DNA of 8,961 nt from assembly GCA_937894105.1 (NCBI GenBank), contig CALCTI010000533.1, forward strand, positions 1 through 8,961. The letters are read 5' to 3'. The translations under genes and the position numbers were made by a program. Every line of letters starts with the position of its first letter. Position 1 is the stretch's first letter. Positions 1-5,603 of this stretch are shown one piece after another. The notes below the pieces were generated by a model. It made no database searches. It had not been told where the DNA came from and saw only the letters and a list, made by a program, of their open reading frames with translations. The DNA comes from an uncultured cyanobacterium. Its GTDB lineage: Bacteria > Cyanobacteriota > Cyanobacteriia > CACIAM-69d.

Positions 1-43
1 TGGTGACCAAGATATCCATCTCAAATTGATTGGCCCCAGTTGA

Positions 44-82
44 TTGATCCTAGTTTATTAACCCCAAGTCGAGGGGGATCAA
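44..82. repeat. Inverted repeat downstream of selO
   Basis: TTGATCC at 44-50 pairs perfectly with GGATCAA at 76-82. Inside it, C-rich 62-65 can pair with G-rich 73-76, giving a nested stem-loop. It lies about 40 bases past the selO stop on the minus strand, where a transcript end would be expected. No clear U-tract follows on that strand, so calling it a terminator would be a guess. Confidence 0.35.
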
Positions 83-85
83 ATA

Positions 86-137
86 TTGGTCTTAAAAATT
101 AGTCCCAAACCTTAGTCTCAAACATTAGTCCCAAATC
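86..137. repeat. 13-base tandem repeat array at the selO 3' end
   Basis: Three near-identical 13-base units lie head to tail: TTAGTCCCAAACC (99-111), TTAGTCTCAAACA (112-124) and TTAGTCCCAAATC (125-137). A fourth, more degenerate unit, TTGGTCTTAAAAA, is at 86-98. The unit at 125-137 contains the selO stop codon (TAA on the minus strand, bases 125-127) and its last residues. The gene end therefore appears to have been tandemly copied into the downstream DNA, probably by replication slippage. Confidence 0.8.
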
Positions 138-1600
138 TGTTTCACTATTTTATTAAATGCGCTCCAGTCATCCTCTTCGGTAATGGGATCCCACAAGGAT
201 TCAATGACCGGGCGCACTAGGGATACGGTGGGGTTCCACTGGACTAGGCGATCGCTCACTCCTTTTAACTCCTCATCAGATAACCCTTGCAGTAACCGAT
301 GGAAGACTACACGCCACTGCCCCCACACTTCCAGACCCATGCCCTGACATTCTTCCGTCAACCACAGCGGTTCGAGGGTTTGCAACGTATTATCATCGCG
401 CCAGGACAGCTGAAACTGTTGCCTTAGCTGAATAAAAAAGTCCGAATAGCTGACCTGGGACGCCGCCAGAAACTGTACCGTTGCCCCCGCGATCGCATCC
501 TCATCCTCTAGGAAAAGCCCCCCAAATCCCAGCCGTGCCGCCATTCGCTGACGGGACTCCTCGTAGTAAGCATCCTCAAATCCAGCAATGCCCGCCTCCA
601 AATCTCCCTGCTCCATAACCAAACTCAGGGGCGCTTGAAGCATTTCCAAATTACTGCGGCACACGGTGGGCTGGCGTCCGTAGGCATAGCGCCCCTGGTG
701 ATCAAAATAGGCCGCCGTAAAGGTGGGATCGTAAGTATTGATAAAAGCAAAAGGACCATAATCAAAACTTTCCCCGGTGCCCAGCATATTGTCCGTATTC
801 AACACCGCGTGGCAAAATCCCGACGTCATCCACTGGGCACACAGTTGCGCTACCCGCTGCACCAGCTCGGCATAAAATTTGGCATAAATATCCAGGACGT
901 TACTGGCTTTACTATCAATACCGCCAGTCACAAGGTGAGGGTAGTAAATTTCAATCGCATGATTCAGAAGCTTCTGAACCAGATCTGGGCGTTTCATGTA
1001 ATGCAGTCGCTCGAAGGTGCCAAAGCGTAAATGGCTGCGCCCCGTGCGCACCATCACCGAAGACCGCGTGGGGGAAGGCTCATCGCCACGCCAAAGGTCT
1101 TCCCCCGTTTCAACTAGGGATAAACATCGGGACGTGCGCACCTTCAGCCGCGCCAGTAGCTCCGACGCCAACACCTCTCGCACGCCTCCTTTTAGGGTTA
1201 AACGACCGTCTCCCCCACGGGAGTAAGGCGTTGCTCCTGATCCCTTGGTTGCTAAGTCGTACAGTTCCCCGTCTTGCCCTCGCACCTGTCCATATAAAAA
1301 ACCGCGACCGTCCCCAAGCTGGGGATTGTAATAGCCAAACTGATAGCCGTGGTAGCACATGGCTAGTAGGGGTGCGCGATCGCGAAACTCACCAAAAGCT
1401 TCGATAAAGTGCTGATCAGAAACTTTTTGAGGGGTTAATTCAAAGCGAGATAGGAGAGCATCGTTGCGAAAGCGCAGAGTATGTTTGGGAAATGCCGCCG
1501 CCTTAACCACATCGAAATAATCTTCTCCTAAACCGGCAAAAGCGGGCTCAAACTCTAAGGACAACCAAGGATTATTGGTGGCAGACAATTGAGAACCCAT
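125..1600 (-). CDS. selO: SelO/YdiU family protein adenylyltransferase (AMPylase)
   Basis: SelO proteins have a kinase-like fold that binds ATP upside down and transfers AMP to Ser, Thr or Tyr of target proteins; the family is linked to redox homeostasis. The 491 residues match usual bacterial length. Visible motifs are QLGDGRG (94-100), KGSGATPYSRGGDGR (119-133), NTDNM (268-272), DYGPF (280-284) and DHQGRYAY (300-307). By comparison with characterised SelO, K119 should contact the nucleotide phosphates, D270 be the catalytic base, and N271 and D280 bind metal; all are present, so the enzyme should be active. The ATG at 1598-1600 gives a full N-terminus, with AGGGA 12 bases upstream (1613-1617). 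Bacterial SelO need not carry the C-terminal selenocysteine of eukaryotic forms, and this one ends QIWD. The regulator at 1956-2408 lies upstream on the same strand, but the 355-base gap argues for separate promoters. Targets are unknown. Confidence 0.95.
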   Translation of the reverse strand: MGSQLSATNNPWLSLEFEPAFAGLGEDYFDVVKAAAFPKHTLRFRNDALLSRFELTPQKVSDQHFIEAFGEFRDRAPLLAMCYHGYQFGYYNPQLGDGRGFLYGQVRGQDGELYDLATKGSGATPYSRGGDGRLTLKGGVREVLASELLARLKVRTSRCLSLVETGEDLWRGDEPSPTRSSVMVRTGRSHLRFGTFERLHYMKRPDLVQKLLNHAIEIYYPHLVTGGIDSKASNVLDIYAKFYAELVQRVAQLCAQWMTSGFCHAVLNTDNMLGTGESFDYGPFAFINTYDPTFTAAYFDHQGRYAYGRQPTVCRSNLEMLQAPLSLVMEQGDLEAGIAGFEDAYYEESRQRMAARLGFGGLFLEDEDAIAGATVQFLAASQVSYSDFFIQLRQQFQLSWRDDNTLQTLEPLWLTEECQGMGLEVWGQWRVVFHRLLQGLSDEELKGVSDRLVQWNPTVSLVRPVIESLWDPITEEDDWSAFNKIVKQIWD

Positions 1601-1955
1601 AGCTGAGTAATTTCCCTAGTTCAAGTTAACTAAACGCACTAGCAATGGAATTGATCTTTTACACTGCTAACTAGGAAGTGAACAGTGCAAGCAAATTAAC
1701 ATTGCAGTGGTTCTTGACACGATCATTGCTGCGATTGTATCGAGTCTTTCCAGGGTTTGCGGGCAAGGTCTTTTTGGTCTTTTTACTCTGCTGTGAGTTA
1801 TTACCTAGGGCGTGTTACTGATTAAACTCCAAAAGCCTGACTCAATAGGAAGCATACGCCTTTTGACATAAAAAGGACTAAAGTCTAAAACCCATGCGAC
1901 TACTGAATTTGAGGATTGCCAAATTCGAAATTCAATGGACGACAGCCCTTCACAG
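1601..1955. other. Intergenic region between rrf2-like gene and selO
   Basis: No gene is supported here. It should hold the selO promoter (minus strand), but I see no convincing -35/-10 pair. Small structures are a tandem GGTCTTTTT (1767-1775 and 1776-1784), a 6-bp hairpin CCTTTT/AAAAGG (1859-1864 and 1871-1876), and a perfect 7-bp inverted repeat GAATTTG/CAAATTC (1905-1911 and 1920-1926, 8-base loop). The last two lie within 100 bases of the stop of the upstream regulator gene and could help end its transcript, though neither has a U-tract. Confidence 0.5.
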
Positions 1956-2408
1956 TCAAACAATAAAATTACTGTCTTGCCCTTGGGCGGCTTGCCAACT
2001 GCGGGCATCGTAATAGAGATCTTCTAAAGAGATACCGTCTAAGGCTTCAATTAACTTTTGAGAAAGGCGCTTCCATAGGGTTTGGGTAACCCAGTTTGTT
2101 GCCTGAGCTTGATTGTCTGATTGGGGTGGCAAATTCAGGTGGGATTGTAATGGTTCATTGACCGCTCGTAGAATTTCGCCAACAAAAATGGTTTTGGGCG
2201 ATCGCGCCAGTTTATATCCCCCGTGAGCGCCGCGAATTGATTGCACAATGTGTGCTCGACGCAGTTGAATTAATAGTTTTTCTAAATAGGGAACGGGAAT
2301 ATTTTGCCGCTGGGCGATCGCTCGAGCAGAACAAGGACAAGTATTGGCTTGCAAACTTAAGTCGATTAAAGCTTTTAAACTATATTGCCCTCGGGTAGTC
2401 AACTTCAT
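1956..2408 (-). CDS. Rrf2-family winged-helix transcription regulator, cyanobacterial type
   Basis: A 150-residue DNA-binding regulator of the Rrf2 family (the IscR/NsrR/CymR group). The start MKLTTRGQYSLKALIDL, recognition-helix segment VPYLEKLLIQLRRA (39-52) and wing RGAHGGYKLARSP (59-71) are all diagnostic. The C-terminal part, including WVTQTLWKRL (106-115) and LYYDARSWQAA (131-141), resembles from memory the cyanobacterial branch that includes Synechocystis Slr0846. The family's usual [2Fe-2S] ligands are three cysteines near residues 90-105; that segment has no cysteine here. The only cysteines are C24 and C26, in a CPC motif at the start of the HTH region. The ATG at 2406-2408 matches the usual Rrf2 start; no clear Shine-Dalgarno is seen. 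It is divergent from the cyAbrB gene, 166 bases apart, so it could act on that shared region; this is inference. Effector and targets are unknown. Confidence 0.9.
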   Translation of the reverse strand: MKLTTRGQYSLKALIDLSLQANTCPCSARAIAQRQNIPVPYLEKLLIQLRRAHIVQSIRGAHGGYKLARSPKTIFVGEILRAVNEPLQSHLNLPPQSDNQAQATNWVTQTLWKRLSQKLIEALDGISLEDLYYDARSWQAAQGQDSNFIV

Positions 2409-2448
2409 GGTGATGCCATAATAACAGTAAGAAAATCATGAAATTTAC

Positions 2449-2477
2449 CTAAATCTCCACTAAATCTCGAAAGATTT
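2449..2477. promoter_or_regulatory. Operator-like direct and inverted repeats in the rrf2/cyAbrB divergent region
   Basis: CTAAATCTC occurs twice, 11 bases apart (2449-2457 and 2460-2468). The second copy forms a perfect inverted repeat, AAATCT-CGAA-AGATTT (2462-2477). The palindrome overlaps the position of a -35 element for the cyAbrB promoter and lies between two divergent regulator genes, as an operator would. The protein that binds it is not known; either neighbouring regulator is a candidate. Confidence 0.4.
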
Positions 2478-2496
2478 GTCCCCTTTTATATACAAT
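2467..2496 (+). promoter_or_regulatory. Candidate promoter of the cyAbrB gene
   Basis: A good -10, TACAAT (2491-2496, 5 of 6 consensus), sits in an AT-rich run. Eighteen bases upstream is TCGAAA (2467-2472, 4 of 6 to TTGACA). Transcription would start near 2503 and leave a leader of about 70 bases. The -35 lies inside the inverted repeat at 2462-2477, so a protein bound there could block the polymerase. Confidence 0.4.
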
Positions 2497-2574
2497 GGAC
2501 TGGGAAAAATGAATCGTGTCTTATATTAGGTTCGTTGTTTTCCAACTACACATTATTTGTTGATAGACTCGCCC

Positions 2575-2973
2575 ATGAGCAAGAAACAAAAGACTCAACC
2601 CGATCCCCTAACCGGTAAAGCTCTACTAACTAAAGTAGACCAGCTTGAAACCGCAAGTAAGGAAGAAAAGGCGCGGGAATGCGGTTACTACACCGTCACG
2701 AGTAAAGGGGTAGAACGCGTCAATATGATGAAGTTCTACAACGCGCTAATTGAAGCGAAAGGAATTGAACTAGACAACAAGCAAAAACCGAATGGTCGCG
2801 GTGGGCGTAGCGCCAGCTATCGCATTAGTGTGCAGTCTAACGGCAATCTTCTAATTGGTTCTGCCTATACGAAGAAGATGGAGTTAGAGCCAGGAGATGA
2901 ATTTGAAATCACCTTGGGGCGCAAACATATCCAGCTTAAGCAGCTTGATAAAGAGGCTGTGAAAGCAGAATAG
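2575..2973 (+). CDS. Cyanobacterial AbrB-like transcription regulator (cyAbrB family)
   Basis: A 132-residue member of the cyAbrB family, global regulators found in essentially all cyanobacteria that influence carbon/nitrogen balance, hydrogenase genes and stress responses. The typical N-terminal segment PLTGKALLTKV (11-21) and CGYYTV (36-41) are followed by the SpoVT/AbrB-like DNA-binding region at the C-terminus: SYRISVQSNGNLLIGSAYT (81-99), LEPGDEFEITLGRKHIQL (104-121). RGGRSASYR (75-83) looks closer to the Sll0359 (cyAbrB1) type than to Sll0822 (cyAbrB2), judged from memory. C36 corresponds to a conserved cysteine reported as a redox (glutathionylation) site in AbrB2. I chose the ATG at 2575; an in-frame TTG at 2557 would add six residues (MLIDSP) that are not typical of the family. 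No strong Shine-Dalgarno is visible. It is transcribed alone. Confidence 0.92.
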   Translation: MSKKQKTQPDPLTGKALLTKVDQLETASKEEKARECGYYTVTSKGVERVNMMKFYNALIEAKGIELDNKQKPNGRGGRSASYRISVQSNGNLLIGSAYTKKMELEPGDEFEITLGRKHIQLKQLDKEAVKAE

Positions 2974-3047
2974 TATTTGTGGTGCTGGTGTCTCTATTGA
3001 CGCTTTTGGGGAGTGCTTTTGTGGGGCGCTTCCAAAGTTGAGTATTC

Positions 3048-3098
3048 TGATCGTGGTCGGAGTTTGTAATTAAAAGCAACGCGACCACTTAACGATCA
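3048..3098. repeat. Imperfect inverted repeat, 12 bp with one bulge
   Basis: TGATCG (3048-3053) pairs with CGATCA (3093-3098), and TGGTCG (3054-3059) with CGACCA (3082-3087). The left arm is continuous, while the right arm has a 5-base bulge (3088-3092); the loop is 22 bases. It starts 75 bases past the cyAbrB stop, so it may shape that mRNA's 3' end, but no U-tract follows. Confidence 0.5.
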
Positions 3099-3271
3099 CG
3101 TTTAAGCAAAGCTGCCTCTTCAATGGCTTGACTTTCAAGACATTGAATTTATGGAGCAGCTATTGTCTCGAGTCAGCCCCCCAAGTACGAGTTAAAGCGG
3201 GGAAAAATCGTCAGACTGCAATTATATTTTGCCGTCTAGATCTGCAATGGCTCATCGTCAACCCTTGCTAA

Positions 3272-3297
3272 CCTGAATGACTTTCTAACGATTCAGG
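3272..3297. repeat. Inverted repeat, 7 bp perfect
   Basis: CCTGAAT (3272-3278) and ATTCAGG (3291-3297) are perfect reverse complements with a 12-base loop. The next hairpin begins five bases later, so the two could form a double stem-loop. Confidence 0.45.
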
Positions 3298-3301
3298 CAA
3301 G

Positions 3302-3341
3302 CGGTTTCCAGGTGGAAATACTGCCCCTGACTGGAAAACCG
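3302..3341. repeat. Inverted repeat, 10 bp with one bulged base
   Basis: CGGTTTCCAG (3302-3311) pairs with CTGGAAAACCG (3331-3341) with one extra A on the right arm, around a 19-base loop. Together with the hairpin just before it, this suggests an RNA structure or the remains of a small mobile element. Confidence 0.5.
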
Positions 3342-3364
3342 AGAGGGTTTGGCTCGATATTATA

Positions 3365-3377
3365 TTGCACTGTGCAA
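3365..3377. promoter_or_regulatory. 13-base palindrome, possible protein-binding site
   Basis: TTGCAC-T-GTGCAA is a perfect inverted repeat about a single central base, the shape of a dimeric repressor or activator site. AT-rich sequence precedes it. No gene starts close by, so its role, if any, is unclear. Confidence 0.25.
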
Positions 3378-3756
3378 GGGTGTTTTTGTGGTATCGCTTC
3401 AGTGATGTTGGTCTGTCATTACTGGCATGTAAAGGGCAAGAAAAGGCAATGGCTAAAAATGTGCATTGTCTTTTTAATTAATGTTTTTTGTACGCTATTC
3501 TTACACCCTTTTGTTTGTGGTTTTTGAGGTGTGATTCTTCGTTGTTATTTTCCTGAAAGTCGCTAATTGCTAGCGATCGGCACTGAGGCAAAGTACTTGG
3601 GTCGCATCTGGTCACATCTACATCCTTTTAAATTGTATCCACGATGATTTTCGAATGTGTTGTCATTAGCGCTCTGCTGTTTTTCCGCTCAATTTTTCGA
3701 GCTGATTTTTTTGCTAAATACTTTGGGCTAAGCAAGGTCGTAAATTATTTGCATCA

Positions 3757-3765
3757 TGCTACGAT
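3757..3765 (+). promoter_or_regulatory. Candidate extended -10 promoter of the membrane-protein gene
   Basis: TGCTACGAT fits an extended -10 (TG-N-TACGAT, 4 of 6 to TATAAT), which can work without a good -35; none is seen at the proper distance. Transcription would start near 3772, about 20 bases before the ATG at 3791. Confidence 0.25.
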
Positions 3766-3790
3766 TCCTGGGAAGCCGACACCTTAGCCC

Positions 3791-4252
3791 ATGATCCTCG
3801 ACCCTTACACTCCCGCTTTTATTATTGGCGTTATGCTCACCTGCGCCATTGTCGTCGGTTTAATTGGCTTGGTTTTTGGACTGTTAGGATTGGTGGCGTC
3901 CCGTTCAGCATTTTGGCTAGGCATTTACGGTAGCTACACCGGCGCTATACCTGGCGGGGTGATTGGATACTCGTTATCCACTGGCAGCGCCATGCCTTTG
4001 GCGGGATTTATCTATGCCGCGAGTGGCGGGGCTATCGGGGCAGCGGTAGGGGCGATCGCTGGCGTTGTTTGGTCATTAATCGGACAACGGGTGCGCTCAA
4101 ATCTTCGTCGCCGTCTACAAAAAAAACATTCGGTCTCTGCCCCAAACGACCTGCAGGTGTCTTCCAACGATCAGTTACCCAAAGGGGAAGAGAGCACGGT
4201 GGAATCAGTAGGATTGAATCCCTCGTCTAATTCAGATTTGCCAGATAATTGA
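3791..4252 (+). CDS. Hypothetical membrane protein with glycine-zipper segment
   Basis: I do not recognise this 153-residue protein. Residues 9-36 form a long hydrophobic segment rich in Gly (G23, G26, G30, G33). A second, weaker segment covers about 41-62 and a third about 67-98. The third carries a perfect GxxxGxxxGxxxG glycine zipper (G79, G83, G87, G91), a motif for tight helix packing or self-association in membranes. The basic stretch RVRSNLRRRLQKKH (100-113) should lie in the cytoplasm by the positive-inside rule. A polar, Ser/Asn-rich tail of about 40 residues follows and is probably disordered. There is no signal-peptide cleavage site that I trust. The ATG at 3791 begins the hydrophobic region sensibly. 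The HIP1 site at 4052-4059 lies in the zipper codons. It is 65 bases upstream of the Hli gene on the same strand and could be co-transcribed with it. Confidence 0.75.
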   Translation: MILDPYTPAFIIGVMLTCAIVVGLIGLVFGLLGLVASRSAFWLGIYGSYTGAIPGGVIGYSLSTGSAMPLAGFIYAASGGAIGAAVGAIAGVVWSLIGQRVRSNLRRRLQKKHSVSAPNDLQVSSNDQLPKGEESTVESVGLNPSSNSDLPDN

Positions 4253-4269
4253 AGCGCCTAAGTTAGAAT
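4238..4269 (+). promoter_or_regulatory. Candidate promoter of the hli gene
   Basis: TTGCCA (4238-4243, 5 of 6 to TTGACA) and TAGAAT (4264-4269, 5 of 6 to TATAAT) are good boxes, but their 20-base spacing is longer than the usual 16-18. The -35 lies in the last codons of the upstream gene. If used, transcription starts near 4276 and leaves a leader of about 42 bases. Confidence 0.3.
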
Positions 4270-4317
4270 AGTTACTGAATATTTCAGAACACAAAGTTTT
4301 ATTGGGAGATCCTTGCC

Positions 4318-4488
4318 ATGGCAAATATGAAGCCCTCCGTTACTCCGAATTTAGAAGAACCCAAGTTCGGTTTTAATGGATACGCAGAGCGTTTAAATGG
4401 TCGTGCTGCAATGCTCGGTTTTGTTGTGGCTGTTGTAGTTGAATATTTAACTGGACAGGGCGTGTTGTCTTGGCTGGGACTGGCGTAA
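4318..4488 (+). CDS. hliD: High-light-inducible protein (Hli/SCP), HliD-like
   Basis: A 56-residue single-helix thylakoid protein of the light-harvesting-like family. The chlorophyll/carotenoid-binding motif is clear: YAERLNGRAAMLGFV (22-36), with the E and NGR residues that pair helices and ligate chlorophyll. A hydrophobic helix runs through about residue 44, ending GVLSWLGLA. In Synechocystis, HliD dimers or HliC/HliD pairs bind chlorophyll and beta-carotene, quench absorbed energy, and associate with chlorophyll synthase and early photosystem II assembly. The segment PKFGFNGYAE and the length fit HliD better than the longer HliA/HliB, judged from memory, so the subtype is less sure than the family. 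Ribosome binding site GGGAG (4304-4308) is nine bases before the ATG. Expression is expected to rise under high light. It converges on the phosphatase gene, with a hairpin terminator between. Confidence 0.9.
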   Translation: MANMKPSVTPNLEEPKFGFNGYAERLNGRAAMLGFVVAVVVEYLTGQGVLSWLGLA

Positions 4489-4591
4489 GTTTTAAGGCGC
4501 TGAATGGAAGCTAGAAGCAAACGGTAAAGTCCAAGGCTGTGCTGCAAAAGTTTACAGAGCTTGGGATCAAAATTAACAGAACAAAATAACC

Positions 4592-4631
4592 AAAAAAGTG
4601 GGTAGTCTCTTTAGGCGTCCCACTTATTTAT
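4592..4631. terminator. Probable bidirectional Rho-independent terminator
   Basis: AAGTGGG (4596-4602) pairs perfectly with CCCACTT (4619-4625). The plus-strand stem is followed by a moderately T-rich run (ATTTATT), and the minus-strand stem by TTTT from the A-run at 4592-4597. Its place between convergent genes, hli from the left and the PP2C gene from the right, fits termination of both. The 16-base loop is long. Confidence 0.55.
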
Positions 4632-4636
4632 TGGGA

Positions 4637-4682
4637 GTGCAGATTTATTTGAGGGTGCAGATTTATTGAGAGTGCAGATTTA
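4637..4682. repeat. Three tandem repeats at the PP2C stop codon
   Basis: GTGCAGATTTA occurs exactly at 4637-4647, 4655-4665 and 4672-4682, spaced 18 and 17 bases apart with related TTTGAGG/TTGAGA filler. The copy nearest the phosphatase gene contains its stop codon (TAA, minus strand, 4680-4682). This mirrors the array at the selO stop and suggests slippage duplication of the gene end. Confidence 0.8.
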
Positions 4683-5594
4683 CGGCGCCAGAGAGTTTGG
4701 TGCCAGCGTTATCAGCACGAGGGTTAAGTCGTCATCGGTGCGGGCGGTAACTCGAGGCGATCGCAAAAAGGTCTCTAGGGTATTAGCCGCGTTGTTAAAA
4801 ATTTCTTTGGGATCAGTGGAGTTTGATAAGGAATCGCGCGCTTGATCGAGAAACGAAAACAGGGGAGCAAAAAAAGGATCAAAGGGTTTTCCGCTGGGTA
4901 GTTCTAAGGCGAGGCGTTGAAGCCCGTCGGAAAAGAGGGCGATATGGGATAGGGGGGAGATATTGTCGGCACAAGGGCGATCGCCACCATTGTTTCCGTC
5001 GTCTTCAGTGTCCCCGTGGTTACTTGTATTTGAAGACCAATACACAAACTGCGCTTGATCCGCTGCGTTATCTTCGATCACAAAAAGAGTTTGGTTAGCG
5101 TATTCTCCTTGTTGGGGCTGGGTTAGGGCTACCATTTGCCCCCGATGATTTCGACCAATAATTGCGCCGTCCCCCACCTGCAAAGCAACGATCCCCGAGG
5201 GGGTCCACAGCATTATCAACAGGGTGCACGCCAGGTTTCGCAGGGAAATTTCCTGTTGCTGTGCCGTTAGCTTTAGCTCTTGTTGAACCGCTTCTATGAC
5301 CTGGGTGAGGGGCGATCGCCACCGCTCCAGCTCTCCCGTGGGCGAATCCAACATGGGCGAGTTAGTCATGCTTTCGGGCGGTGCAATAATACTTTGGGCG
5401 ACTCTTTCCACCGCCGTTGCCACCGCTGTACGGGCTCCCACATCAGAATGGGTCGCGGATCCTGCCCCGTCGGCCACCGCAACACATAGGTGATCCCCGT
5501 TAATTTCTTTCCACGCCCAGGCATCTTGGCACGGTTGCGATCGCCGTTCGTGCCCCGTACCCCTGACCGATTCTCCAATGACCATCCACGGCAT
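4680..5594 (-). CDS. PP2C-type Ser/Thr protein phosphatase
   Basis: A 304-residue metal-dependent phosphatase of the PP2C-like family, cytoplasmic, removing phosphate from Ser/Thr. The metal-binding signature is complete: QD (23-24), VADGAGSA (40-47), GDG (141-143), FSDGLQRL (221-228) and TDDDLTLVL (286-294). There is no membrane segment, so it is not a membrane-bound SpoIIE-type enzyme. An acidic, Asn/Gly-rich insertion (about 188-210) sits between the GDG and SDG motifs. It is the second gene of an operon with the VWA gene: nine bases separate them, and its Shine-Dalgarno AGGGA (5601-5605), six bases before the ATG at 5592-5594, overlaps the VWA stop TAG, suggesting translational coupling. 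This VWA-PP2C pairing is known from TerY-P systems, where a Ser/Thr kinase is the usual third partner, so the phosphatase probably opposes a kinase encoded elsewhere. An in-frame ATG three codons later is a less likely start. Confidence 0.9.
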   Translation of the reverse strand: MPWMVIGESVRGTGHERRSQPCQDAWAWKEINGDHLCVAVADGAGSATHSDVGARTAVATAVERVAQSIIAPPESMTNSPMLDSPTGELERWRSPLTQVIEAVQQELKLTAQQQEISLRNLACTLLIMLWTPSGIVALQVGDGAIIGRNHRGQMVALTQPQQGEYANQTLFVIEDNAADQAQFVYWSSNTSNHGDTEDDGNNGGDRPCADNISPLSHIALFSDGLQRLALELPSGKPFDPFFAPLFSFLDQARDSLSNSTDPKEIFNNAANTLETFLRSPRVTARTDDDLTLVLITLAPNSLAP

Positions 5595-5603
5595 AGGGCG
5601 TCC

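Larger units (their letters stand above)
2974..3790. other. Long gene-free stretch with several inverted repeats
   Basis: These 817 bases hold no gene I can support. The longest open frame, GTG at 3312 to 3527 (71 codons), matches no family I know, lacks a ribosome binding site and overlaps an inverted repeat. The segment contains no exact HIP1 octamer and becomes T-rich after about 3440, unlike the neighbouring genes. It carries imperfect hairpins at 3048-3098, 3272-3297 and 3302-3341 and a palindrome at 3365-3377. It could be a decayed gene, a structured RNA or a long 3'/5' region; the sequence alone does not decide. Confidence 0.55.

Noticed and set aside
635..1226. Plus-strand open frames inside selO
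   Set aside because: Antisense to selO, whose whole length carries conserved SelO motifs.
2557..2574. TTG start adding six residues to cyAbrB
   Set aside because: TTG is a rare start, the added residues are not typical of the family, and the ATG at 2575 gives the usual N-terminus.
3312..3527. 71-codon frame with hydrophobic, Cys-rich product on the plus strand
   Set aside because: GTG start without a ribosome binding site, overlaps an inverted repeat, matches no known family, and its hydrophobicity is explained by T-rich DNA.
3644..3787. 47-codon ATG frame ending three bases before the membrane-protein start
   Set aside because: Tempting as an upstream small gene because of its position, but it has no Shine-Dalgarno, no recognisable motif and T-rich composition; the candidate promoter of the next gene lies inside it. 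Ribosome profiling could revive it.
4299..4547. 82-codon minus-strand frame over the hli region
   Set aside because: It is antisense to the clear hliD gene, which has a full family motif and ribosome binding site.
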